Shown: positions 1 through 6,348 of the stretch, piece after piece
Layout of the letters: every line of letters begins with the position of its first letter
Numbering within the stretch: position 1 is the stretch's first letter
Translations under genes and position numbers: made by a program
Notes under the pieces: model-generated
What the model was told of the DNA's origin: nothing
The model's database searches: none
What the model saw: the letters and a program-made list of their open reading frames with translations, nothing else
Source of the DNA: Litoreibacter sp.
Lineage (GTDB): Bacteria > Pseudomonadota > Alphaproteobacteria > Rhodobacterales > Rhodobacteraceae
Assembly: GCA_013042765.1 (NCBI GenBank)
Contig: JABDPP010000030.1
Coordinates: 1 to 8,728 of the forward strand
Reading direction: 5' to 3'
DNA length: 8,728 nucleotides

Positions 1-66
1 ATGCGACGTATTCTGACCCTTCTGCCGATCGTGATGCGACGTATTCTGACCCTTCTGCCGATCGTG
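1..66 (+). repeat. Perfect 33-bp tandem duplication containing the ccmG start codon
   Basis: Bases 1-33 and 34-66 are identical. Each copy begins with ATG and encodes the same 11 residues, so the reading frame is kept and ccmG gains a second start codon and a second positively charged patch (MRR) before its membrane anchor. Identity at every base, including wobble positions, suggests a recent event such as slippage, or an assembly artefact. Whether a further copy lies upstream cannot be seen. Confidence 0.95.
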
Positions 67-582
67 ATCGTGGCCATACTGGGTGGCTTCTTCTACTGGG
101 GCCTGTCGGGCGACCGTGATCCCTCCTCAATCCCCTCGGTCCTCGTCTCGCAGCCGGTGCCGGTCTTTGATCTGCCCCCTCTGGAGGGGGTCGAAAGCCC
201 CGGCCTGAGCCAGACAGACCTGCAAGATGCAGGTGAGCTGACGCTGGTCAATTTCTTTGCCAGCTGGTGTGGGCCGTGTCGGGCCGAACATGCCGTGCTG
301 ACCCGCATGCAGCGCGAGCAAGGCTTCAGGCTGGTGGCGATCAACTACAAGGACAAGCCCGAGGACGCCGCGCGCTGGCTGAAAAACCTCGGCAATCCCT
401 ATTCGGCCATCGGGGCCGATGTGAGCGGCCGCGCGGGCATTGAATGGGGCATCTCGGGCGTGCCGGAGACCTTCATCATCGACGCGGATGGCACCGTGGT
501 GCACCGGTTTGCAGGCCCGATCGTCGGCGATGGCCAGAGACGCTTTCAGGAGGCGCTGGACGCCGCGAAGGTCGGCTCATGA
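1..582 (+). CDS. ccmG: CcmG/DsbE periplasmic thiol:disulfide oxidoreductase of cytochrome c maturation
   Basis: A membrane-anchored, thioredoxin-like protein that supplies reducing power on the periplasmic side so that apocytochrome CXXCH cysteines (via CcmH) are free for haem ligation. Seen: an N-terminal hydrophobic anchor (about residues 12-36), then a thioredoxin fold with the WCGPC active site (C90, C93) inside NFFASWCGPCRAEH and the cis-proline loop GVPETF (P155). The 193-aa length is slightly longer than the usual 175-185 aa, because the first 11 residues (MRRILTLLPIV) are repeated exactly. The first ATG lies at base 1, so its ribosome binding site is outside the window and in-frame extension upstream cannot be excluded. 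The second ATG (34) has no Shine-Dalgarno-like sequence because duplicated coding sequence precedes it, so I keep the first. The stop overlaps the ccmH start by ATGA. Family assignment is secure; only the start is in doubt. Confidence 0.95.
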   Translation: MRRILTLLPIVMRRILTLLPIVIVAILGGFFYWGLSGDRDPSSIPSVLVSQPVPVFDLPPLEGVESPGLSQTDLQDAGELTLVNFFASWCGPCRAEHAVLTRMQREQGFRLVAINYKDKPEDAARWLKNLGNPYSAIGADVSGRAGIEWGISGVPETFIIDADGTVVHRFAGPIVGDGQRRFQEALDAAKVGS

Positions 583-1055
583 AGCGCCTGATTGCCGCCT
601 TCCTGATCGTGCTGGCCGCGCCGCTCTGGGCGGTGGAACCCGACGAGGTTCTGGCCGACCCGGTGCTTGAGGAGCGCGCCCGCGCGATCAGCGCCAATGT
701 GCGCTGCGTGGTGTGCCAGAACGAGCCGATCGACAGTTCCAACGCTGGCGTGGCGCGAGACCTGCGGATCCTGATCCGCGAGCGGCTGACGGCTGGCGAC
801 AGCGATCAGGAGGTCTATGATTTCCTCGTCGCGCGCTACGGCGATTACGTGCTGTTCAAGCCGCCCTTCAAACCCTCGACCTATGCACTGTGGCTTGCGC
901 CCTTCGTGATCCTCGGGGTTGGTGGCGGTGCCGCGCTCTGGGTACTGGCGCGCCGTCCGCGCCGGGTCCGGGCCGAAGACCAGAGCCTCTCGGCCGAGGA
1001 AGAACAAGCCCTGACGAAACTTCTCAATGACGACAAGGACCGCGACCCGACATGA
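579..1055 (+). CDS. ccmH: CcmH cytochrome c-type biogenesis protein
   Basis: A 158-aa membrane-anchored thioredox protein that reduces, or forms a mixed disulfide with, the apocytochrome haem-binding motif and hands it to the CcmF/CcmH/CcmI haem ligation complex. Seen: signal sequence at residues 1-18 (likely cleaved after PLWA), the family motif RCVVCQN with C43 and C46, a three-helix domain to about residue 100, a membrane segment (about 103-124) and a basic/acidic cytoplasmic tail. This is the short CcmH form without a fused TPR domain, which fits a separate ccmI next door. The start at 579 overlaps the ccmG stop (ATGA). An in-frame GTG/ATG upstream at 444 would place coding sequence inside ccmG without a signal peptide, so it is rejected. 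The stop overlaps the ccmI start in the same ATGA manner, implying translational coupling. Confidence 0.95.
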   Translation: MKRLIAAFLIVLAAPLWAVEPDEVLADPVLEERARAISANVRCVVCQNEPIDSSNAGVARDLRILIRERLTAGDSDQEVYDFLVARYGDYVLFKPPFKPSTYALWLAPFVILGVGGGAALWVLARRPRRVRAEDQSLSAEEEQALTKLLNDDKDRDPT

Positions 1056-2215
1056 TGTTTCTCGGCTTCGGCTTTCTGCTGGCGCTCGTCGCTGCCCTGT
1101 TTGTCCTCTGGCCGCTCCTGCGCAAGGGCGGTACCGCTGTGGAGCGCTCCGAAAGCGCGCTGGCAATTTTTGCCGACCAGCTGCGCGAGCTCGACCGCGA
1201 TGCCGAACGCGGGTTGATTTCGGGCGCCGAGGCCAAGGCCGCGCGTGTCGAGATCGAGCGCCGCATGCTCGCGGCCGACAATTCCCGCGGGGCAGGGCGC
1301 AGCAAGGGAGCTTCCGAAAACCCCTGGGTGCTGCTCGCTGCCGCCGCGCTGGTGCCGCTTTGTGCCGCTGGCATCTACACGCTGACCGGCAATCCGGGGA
1401 TCCAGAGCCAACCCTTCGCCGAGCGAAGCGCAGAGCGCGAAGACGCCCAGAGCCTCGACAAGCTCACCGCCCAGCTGCGCGCGCGGCTGGAGCAGGAGCC
1501 CGATGGCGGCGAGGCCCGTGGCTGGGAGCTTCTGGCCGGGACCTACATGAATATGGGCCGCTACCGCGACAGCGCCTTTGCCTGGTCGCGGCTGGCGATC
1601 CGCCCGGATGCGACCTCGGCGGTGTTCTCGCAACTTGCCGAGGCTCTGATCGCGGCTGAAAACGGCATCGTCACGCCGCAGGCACAATCCGCCATCGACC
1701 GCGCGATCGAACTGGACCCGTTAAACCCCGCCGGCACCTATTACAACGCGCTGGCCGTCGAGCAGGTGGGCGAGGGCGCCCGGGCCCGCGAAATGCTGCT
1801 TGACCGGATCGCACAGGAATCCGAACCCGCGCCATGGATGGAGGTCTTCCTGAATGAGGCCAACCGCATCGGCGCGACGCTGGGCCTGCCGCCCGCAAGC
1901 CTGCCGAGCTTTCCGGAGCTTCCGGGCGTGGCCCGTGTCCCCTCGCAAGAGGAGATCGAGGCCGCCTCGGAGATGTCGGCCGAGGACCGCATGGACTTCA
2001 TCCGCTCGATGGTCGCCCGGCTTGAAGAGCGGCTGGAGGGCACACCGGACGACCTGCAGGGCTGGCTGCAACTGGCCCGCGCCCGCATGGTGCTGGGCGA
2101 GGAGGAAAAGGCCCGCGACGCCCTGGAACGCGCCCGCGTGCTGACCGCCAACCTGCCGGAAGACTCCCCGCAGCGCCAACTGGTCGAAGAGGGGCTGCGG
2201 CAGCTGTCCGAGTAG
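1052..2215 (+). CDS. ccmI: CcmI cytochrome c maturation TPR protein
   Basis: A 387-aa apocytochrome c chaperone of the haem ligation complex. Seen: first membrane segment at about residues 2-23; a charged cytoplasmic loop at about 28-72 (DQLRELDRDAERGLISGAE) typical of the CcmI leucine-zipper-like region; second membrane segment at about 90-113 (WVLLAAAALVPLCAAGIYTL); then a periplasmic domain of about 270 residues with TPR-like helices (for example WELLAGTYMNMGRYRDSAFAW and LQGWLQLARARMVLGEEEKA). The start has two adjacent methionine codons (1052 and 1055). I take 1052, whose ATG overlaps the ccmH TGA. It is full length for the family and is the last gene of the ccm operon visible here. No T-tailed terminator follows; only a weak 5-bp hairpin (2221-2235) is present. 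Confidence 0.93.
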   Translation: MMFLGFGFLLALVAALFVLWPLLRKGGTAVERSESALAIFADQLRELDRDAERGLISGAEAKAARVEIERRMLAADNSRGAGRSKGASENPWVLLAAAALVPLCAAGIYTLTGNPGIQSQPFAERSAEREDAQSLDKLTAQLRARLEQEPDGGEARGWELLAGTYMNMGRYRDSAFAWSRLAIRPDATSAVFSQLAEALIAAENGIVTPQAQSAIDRAIELDPLNPAGTYYNALAVEQVGEGARAREMLLDRIAQESEPAPWMEVFLNEANRIGATLGLPPASLPSFPELPGVARVPSQEEIEAASEMSAEDRMDFIRSMVARLEERLEGTPDDLQGWLQLARARMVLGEEEKARDALERARVLTANLPEDSPQRQLVEEGLRQLSE

Positions 2216-2518
2216 GGGGTGTCCGGGTCGCGGACTGCTGTTTCGAGCGCCCGGGTTGGGCTGCTGGACTGTTACACGCGGCGAAGGGTGAACGTCCGCT
2301 CTGCAGACGTAGCCGACCTTCGACCAATTACCGATTTGAATGCTCTCGGCCATCAGATGTCGTTCAAGAGACTACCAAGATGCTGCGCTACTGCCCGCCG
2401 CAGCGGATGTTCGTCGCGCTTGCTAACTTGACGGCTGTTCGAACTCTCGCTGTCCGGACTTTGCCCATCTCAACATGCGGTGGTGTCGTGAACCTTGCTA
2501 AGGAGTTTGGAGCAGAGC
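2216..2518. other. Gene-poor, lower-GC junction sequence after the ccm operon
   Basis: About 300 bases in which I recognise no gene, RNA or mobile element end. Base composition falls from the mid/high 60s in ccm to the mid 50s. Two weak hairpins are present: GTCCG/CGGAC at 2221-2235 and ACGTC/GACGT at 2292-2310. An open frame from a GTG at 2219 to 2431 could give 70 residues, but it has no recognisable domain and an unconvincing start. The stretch resembles degenerate intergenic sequence common in Rhodobacterales genomes (recalled impression only). It probably belongs to the same rearranged segment that truncates the gph-like gene further right. Confidence 0.5.
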
Positions 2519-2737
2519 ATGACCAGCCCCGACCCGCTTTCTGACAACGAGTTACGTCAGTTGGCGAGGCATGCCCGCCGAACTTGGGTATACTTCATTG
2601 CTTTTTGGACCTTCGCGGTCGCGGTAGTTCTCGCCATCGAATTCCTGGGTCTTTCGAGCGGACTAACTGGCAGCCTCGTCATTGCCCTGGCGAATACCTG
2701 TCGAGCAATACTATGGAGGATGGAATGTCGAATGTAA
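2519..2737 (+). CDS. Possible small membrane protein of unknown function, perhaps truncated
   Basis: I do not recognise this gene. The ATG at 2519 is preceded by GGAG at 2509-2512, six bases away, and gives 72 residues; an in-frame ATG at 2495 would lie upstream of that site and is less likely. Residues 1-21 are polar and basic (ELRQLARHARRT), followed by a clear membrane helix at about 22-44 (WVYFIAFWTFAVAVVLAIEF) and a second weaker hydrophobic stretch at about 48-66. The basic stretch before the first helix predicts a cytoplasmic N terminus. The last ten or so residues lie at the point where the gph remnant on the opposite strand stops resembling its family, so the C terminus may be a fusion across a breakpoint. 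The stop overlaps the remnant tail-to-tail. It could be genuine or merely a chance frame in scar DNA. Confidence 0.45.
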   Translation: MTSPDPLSDNELRQLARHARRTWVYFIAFWTFAVAVVLAIEFLGLSSGLTGSLVIALANTCRAILWRMECRM

Positions 2738-2963
2738 CGACGACCTGTTCCAGCAAACGCTGCTGTTCGCTGTCCGGGATGCCACGTGCGGCGTGCATGT
2801 TGGCGACGAATACGCCAATGCCTTCTCCGATGAAGCTGCGGGTGTCTTGCAGTGTGATCGGCGCCGCACCTACCCCCTCGAGAGCCGCGTTGGCGATACC
2901 TTGGATATCGGGCGCGCTGTCGATGAGCGTGCCATCCAGATCGAAGGCAATCCTTGCACTCAT
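2679..2963 (-). pseudogene. gph: Truncated phosphoglycolate phosphatase-like HAD hydrolase
   Basis: The 94-aa frame begins like an intact Gph: motif I FDLDGTLIDSAPDI with D8 and D10, then the start of the helical cap (GEGIGVFVANMHAARGIPDSEQQRLLE). From about residue 79 (near base 2727) the sequence no longer looks like the family and stops at residue 94. Gph proteins are normally about 220-230 aa. Motif II (Thr/Ser), motif III (Lys) and motif IV (GDxxxD) are all absent, so phosphatase activity is very unlikely. The start codon overlaps the stop of the upstream HAD gene by ATGA, showing that it was, or still is, translated as the last gene of the phn-type operon. An intact gene would have dephosphorylated 2-phosphoglycolate or a related small phosphate ester. 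Conclusion: the 3' two thirds were lost at a recombination or deletion junction. Confidence 0.82.
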
Positions 2964-3865
2964 GGCTGGTTCACGACGAAATCCGGCACGATCCGCGCCT
3001 GCGAGATTGCGGCCGCAGTGTCCGCGCCCGCGAAAAACCCATAATCCGAGATCAGGGCCGAGGCGACCCCGGCGGCCCGCGCGCCCAGAATGTCTGTGTG
3101 CAGGCTGTCTCCAACCATGAGTACACGCGACCTGTCGACGGGGCCAAGCCGTTTGAAGGCAAGGTCAAAGATATTGGTGAACGGTTTGCCGAAGAATTCC
3201 GGTGAGACGCTGGTTTGATCCGCCAGGCGATGTGCGAAATATCCCGGCTCGGTCGAGAAGCCATGTTCGCGGGGTGCGACGATGTCGGGATTGCCAACCA
3301 GCACCGGGCGCGGGCGGTCCCGCAGTGCCGCGACCAGCAGGGTCTGGCGGGCCTCGGTCCATGCGGCGGAGCCGATCATCAAAAAGCCGTCCACGGCGGC
3401 GTAAGGCGCGGGATCTTCTTCAAGGTAGGTCAGCTCCAGACCTTCCAGATCACGAAGACCAGCGTCTCGGGTCGCCATCAAACCCCAGTGGAACCCGCGC
3501 TTTCCGTTCAGCCCCGCCAGCAGGGTCGCGCGGCTGGTGATCACGTCCTCGGCCGCAAAATCATAGCCCAGACGGGTGTACTTCTCCATCAGCGCGGCGT
3601 GGGGTAGCCCAGCCGCATTGGAGACGACCAGAACGGTCTTTCCGGCAGCCTTCAAGGTCTCGATACGCTCCCGTGTGCCGGGGATGGCGGTCTCGCCGAT
3701 GTTGAGAACACCGAACGCGTCGAGCAGGAAAACGTCGAAGTCATCGGCGAGCGGCTCCAGCGTCTCGGCCTGACGATAACTCTGCTCGGATGGCGCAACA
3801 TCCGGCAGGCGATGGCGCACCGCTTCGTACGCCTGAAAGGCCTCCTCGGCGGAGATTGCACTCAA
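2960..3865 (-). CDS. HAD superfamily class IIA-like (NagD-type) protein in the phn operon
   Basis: A 301-aa cytoplasmic HAD protein with a C2-type cap. Counting from the TTG start: motif I LLDAFGVLN with nucleophile D49, motif II VVSN with S82, motif III FFGKPF with K227, motif IV MVGDSLHTD with D253 and D258. The cap lies between motifs II and III. The second motif-I aspartate, normally two residues after the nucleophile and acting as general acid/base, is phenylalanine (F51). Ordinary phosphate ester hydrolysis is therefore uncertain, although the other residues are kept. I choose TTG at 3863-3865 over ATG at 3896-3898 because the TTG overlaps the phnE stop (TTGA) and follows a strong GGGGAG seven bases upstream. 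The ATG would add 11 residues inside phnE with no clear ribosome site. It is translationally coupled to both neighbours. Substrate unknown; a phosphorylated product linked to the imported compound is the simplest inference. Confidence 0.85.
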   Translation of the reverse strand: MSAISAEEAFQAYEAVRHRLPDVAPSEQSYRQAETLEPLADDFDVFLLDAFGVLNIGETAIPGTRERIETLKAAGKTVLVVSNAAGLPHAALMEKYTRLGYDFAAEDVITSRATLLAGLNGKRGFHWGLMATRDAGLRDLEGLELTYLEEDPAPYAAVDGFLMIGSAAWTEARQTLLVAALRDRPRPVLVGNPDIVAPREHGFSTEPGYFAHRLADQTSVSPEFFGKPFTNIFDLAFKRLGPVDRSRVLMVGDSLHTDILGARAAGVASALISDYGFFAGADTAAAISQARIVPDFVVNQP

Positions 3866-4677
3866 ATGATTGCTCCCCGCACCTTGGCCGAGACCCATTC
3901 GCTGATCACAACAGCCGCCAGAATGACCAGAAGGATGAGGCTGACCTGCGGCCAGGCCAACACGTTGAGAGAGGCCGAAAGCTGCAGCCCGATGCCGCCT
4001 GCGCCGACCAACCCCAGCACGGTGGACTCGCGGATGTTGATATCCCAGCGGAAGACAGCGATGCCCGCGAAGGCCGGCAGGATTTGCGGGACGATGCCGT
4101 AAGCCATGACTTGCCAGCGGCTTGCTCCGGTGGCGGTGATGGCCTCGACCTGGCTGTGGTCGATTTCCTCGATGGCTTCATAGAGCAGCTTGGCGCAGAA
4201 ACCGATCGATCGGATGGCGATGGCGATGACACCTGCGAAGACGCCCGGGCCGATGATGGCAATAAGAAGGAGCGCCCAGATCAGCGAGTTGATCGAGCGG
4301 GTTGAGACGATGATGAGAAGCGCAAGGGGTCGGATAAACAGCGTCGAGGGGGTGGTGTTCCGTGCGGCCAGAAAGGCGACCGGCACGGCAAGAAATAGCG
4401 CGATCAGCGTGCCGAGTGTCGCGATGTTGAGCGTGTCCCAGATCGGGCGGCCCAATTGCGTTATGTACTCCCACTTGGGCGGTGTCGCGCGCGTCCAGAT
4501 GTCGTCGGCGATGCGCGGCGCGTCCCAGACGAAAAACCATGTGGTAGAGGCAGAGATGATCTGCCAGCAATATAAAAAGACCGCCACGCCTAGAAGCCAG
4601 CCGAACCAGCGGATCAGGTTTTCCCCGGTGGTGCGGCGACGCCAGATCTGCGTGCCCTCGTGCTCTAGAACCGGCAT
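3862..4677 (-). CDS. phnE: PhnE-type ABC transporter permease (second copy)
   Basis: One of two inner-membrane permeases of a phosphonate/phosphite/phosphate-ester class importer. It is 271 aa, with a cytoplasmic N-terminal stretch, a membrane helix at about 24-46 and a permease core from about 80. The coupling (EAA) loop that contacts the ATPase is at about 179-201 (EAITATGASRWQVMAYGIVP), followed by the family signature around [18 protein letters not shown] (about 214-230). It shares the same layout and length as the next permease, so the pair arose by duplication and probably forms a heterodimer. The start ATG overlaps the preceding TAA by one base (TAATG), with GAGGG seven bases before it. 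Its stop overlaps the TTG of the HAD gene. Substrate specificity cannot be read from the permease. Confidence 0.93.
   Translation of the reverse strand: MPVLEHEGTQIWRRRTTGENLIRWFGWLLGVAVFLYCWQIISASTTWFFVWDAPRIADDIWTRATPPKWEYITQLGRPIWDTLNIATLGTLIALFLAVPVAFLAARNTTPSTLFIRPLALLIIVSTRSINSLIWALLLIAIIGPGVFAGVIAIAIRSIGFCAKLLYEAIEEIDHSQVEAITATGASRWQVMAYGIVPQILPAFAGIAVFRWDINIRESTVLGLVGAGGIGLQLSASLNVLAWPQVSLILLVILAAVVISEWVSAKVRGAII
3863..3878 (-). promoter_or_regulatory. Ribosome binding site and TTG start of the HAD gene
   Basis: On the minus strand GGGGAG (3878-3873) is followed by seven bases and TTG (3865-3863). The TTG shares its last two bases with the TGA stop of the permease gene. The arrangement decides the start in favour of a rare codon and suggests re-initiation by ribosomes finishing phnE. 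Confidence 0.7.
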
Positions 4678-5492
4678 TACTGAACCCTCGCACGAATGAT
4701 CCCGGAGAGGTATTCCAGCGCCATGACGATCCCAATGATCAGGATCAGGATTGCTGCCGCCGTGTCGTATTCATAGCGGTCGAACGCCGTATTCAGTGTC
4801 GCGCCGATACCGCCCGCGCCAACAAGACCAAGGATCGCGCTTTCGCGGAAGTTGATGTCGATGCGGTAGATAGAAAGTCCCACCAGGCGCGGCATGATCT
4901 GAGGCTGCACGCCGTAGTTGATCCACTGCACCCAACGCGCACCGGAGGCCTTGATAGCCTCGGCCTGCACCTTGTCCATCGCCTCGATGTCTTCTGCCAG
5001 GAGTTTGGACAAAAAGCCGATGGTGGCAAAGGAGAGCGTCAGGAAGCCTGCCAAAGGACCGAAGCCAAAGATGGCGACCAGAAGGATGGCCACGATGATC
5101 TCCTGCAGAGCACGGCTGATTGCAACGATGCCCCTGCAGACCACGTAGACGGGCAATGGTGCGATATTGCGAGCGGCTCCCAGACCGATGGGAATCGAAA
5201 TCAGGATGCCCACAACCGAGGCTGCAACGGTCATCACGATGCTTTCCAGAAGGCCGCTCCAGATGTCACTCCAACGCGACATAAAATCCGGACTGGTGAA
5301 GGCCAGGACAAAGGCCCACCCCCGGTCCAGACCGTCGTAAACCCGGCCCCAATCGACCTCGATCGTCATGAAGGCCGCAATCATATAGGTGACGAAGCCC
5401 GCGAGCAGCGTCCAGCGAAGAGTTGCATTCTTGACGAAGGCCGGCTTCCGCCAGCCCTTTCCCAGCATATCGTCCAGCTCGCGGTGGCTCAT
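4677..5492 (-). CDS. phnE: PhnE-type ABC transporter permease (first copy)
   Basis: The partner permease of the importer, 271 aa. Seen: an N-terminal polar region (about 1-25), membrane helix at about 26-44, a periplasmic segment, then the transport core with helices around 82-107, 118-148 and 245-265. The EAA loop is at about 178-200 ([20 protein letters not shown]), followed by the family signature [17 protein letters not shown] (about 215-231). The start ATG overlaps the phnC stop (ATGA) and is preceded by GAGG seven bases upstream (5500-5503), so initiation is both coupled and independently supported. Together with the second permease, PhnC and PhnD it completes a four-component ABC importer. 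Numbering of the two phnE genes differs between genomes, so I give no suffix. Confidence 0.93.
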   Translation of the reverse strand: MSHRELDDMLGKGWRKPAFVKNATLRWTLLAGFVTYMIAAFMTIEVDWGRVYDGLDRGWAFVLAFTSPDFMSRWSDIWSGLLESIVMTVAASVVGILISIPIGLGAARNIAPLPVYVVCRGIVAISRALQEIIVAILLVAIFGFGPLAGFLTLSFATIGFLSKLLAEDIEAMDKVQAEAIKASGARWVQWINYGVQPQIMPRLVGLSIYRIDINFRESAILGLVGAGGIGATLNTAFDRYEYDTAAAILILIIGIVMALEYLSGIIRARVQ

Positions 5493-6286
5493 TCCGCAGC
5501 CTCGATGTCGTCATCTTCGTCCTCGACCTTCTCAATGGTCGCTTCCCAGTCTTCCTCGCCGTAGATCTCAGTTAGTTTGTCCGGTGAGAGACCTGTTGGC
5601 AGCCCGTCGTAGACAATCTCGCCAAAGCGCAGGCCGACGACGCGGGGGACAAACATTTGTGCCAGCGCCACATCGTGGATGTTGATGATCGCGGCCAGCC
5701 CGCGTTCCTGGCAGAGCTCGGTAATCAACCGCATGATCTGGCGGCTGGTCTTGGGATCCAGCGAGGCGGTCGGTTCGTCCACCAGCAGCAGCTTGGGATT
5801 CTGGATTAATGCACGGCAAATGCCGACCCGCTGGCGTTGGCCGCCGGACAGCTCGTCCGCACGCTTATCGGCCATGTGCAGAAGCCCGACGCGGTCGAGT
5901 AGCCGAAAGGCCTCGTCCACGTCCGGTTGCGGATAGCGGCGCAGAAATGACCGCCAGAACCCCACGTATCCCAACCGACCCGACAGGACGTTTTCCATCA
6001 CCGTCAGGCGCTCGACGAGGGCGTATTCCTGAAATATCATCCCCATCTCGCGACGCGCCTTTCGAAGCCCGCCCGAGCCGAGTCGCGTCAGATCCGTTTC
6101 ATCCAAAAGGACAGCGCCACTCGTCGGTTCGACCAGCCGGTTGATGCAGCGGATCATGGTCGACTTGCCCGCGCCCGATGGCCCGATCAGGGCCAGCACC
6201 TGACCCTTGGGCACGTCCAGATCAATCGTCTTCAGCGCCTGATCACCGGTTTTGTAGGTTTTTGTAAGTTCTTGAAGGCGCAGCAT
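5489..6286 (-). CDS. phnC: PhnC-type ABC transporter ATP-binding protein
   Basis: A cytoplasmic ATPase that drives import through the two PhnE permeases; 265 aa. Seen: Walker [10 protein letters not shown] (35-43), Q-loop Q86, signature LSGGQ (146-150), Walker B LLLVDE (166-171) with D-loop SLDP, and switch histidine H204, so every catalytic element is intact. The sequence around [12 protein letters not shown] and [17 protein letters not shown] is typical of the PhnC family. The last about 20 residues are strongly acidic ([14 protein letters not shown]), an extension beyond the usual PhnC end. The ATG has AGGGG seven bases upstream. It is separated from phnD by 62 bases holding a perfect hairpin, and its stop overlaps the next start by four bases. 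Confidence 0.94.
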   Translation of the reverse strand: MLRLQELTKTYKTGDQALKTIDLDVPKGQVLALIGPSGAGKSTMIRCINRLVEPTSGAVLLDETDLTRLGSGGLRKARREMGMIFQEYALVERLTVMENVLSGRLGYVGFWRSFLRRYPQPDVDEAFRLLDRVGLLHMADKRADELSGGQRQRVGICRALIQNPKLLLVDEPTASLDPKTSRQIMRLITELCQERGLAAIINIHDVALAQMFVPRVVGLRFGEIVYDGLPTGLSPDKLTEIYGEEDWEATIEKVEDEDDDIEAAE

Positions 6287-6310
6287 GAGAAAGCCCCTAA
6301 CGCGGCAGTG

Positions 6311-6335
6311 TGGCAGGCCCGTTTCGGGCCTGCCA
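6311..6335 (-). promoter_or_regulatory. Stable hairpin between phnD and phnC, likely mRNA stabiliser or processing site
   Basis: A perfect inverted repeat: 10 bp (TGGCAGGCCC / GGGCCTGCCA) with a 5-base loop, extendable to 11 bp with a 3-base loop. In the transcribed (minus) direction no run of T follows, so a full intrinsic terminator is unlikely. A hairpin directly after a binding-protein gene is a familiar way to protect that 3' end and give more binding protein than permease (the malE-malF precedent). Role inferred; structure seen directly. Confidence 0.75.
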
Positions 6336-6348
6336 GATTATCGAAGGA

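Noticed and set aside
546..2353. Long minus-strand open frames opposite ccmH and ccmI (for example 546-1166, 881-1687, 1721-2353)
   Set aside because: They lie antisense to clearly coding ccm genes, show Arg/Ala/Gly-rich low-complexity translations and match no family; typical shadows of GC-rich coding DNA.
2219..2431. Open frame of 70 codons starting at GTG just after ccmI
   Set aside because: No recognisable domain, Arg/Ser-rich composition, poor start context and location in degenerate lower-GC sequence.
2216..2740. Insertion sequence or transposon remnant
   Set aside because: No terminal inverted repeats, target-site duplication or transposase-like frame could be found by reading; only composition and the broken gene suggest rearrangement.
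3790..4305. Plus-strand open frame of 171 codons opposite phnE
   Set aside because: Antisense to a conserved permease; its Asp/Gly/Arg-rich translation is the expected complement of membrane-protein codons.
6287..6348. Intrinsic terminator between phnD and phnC
   Set aside because: The hairpin is strong but neither strand has a run of T after it, and phnC has no obvious promoter of its own.
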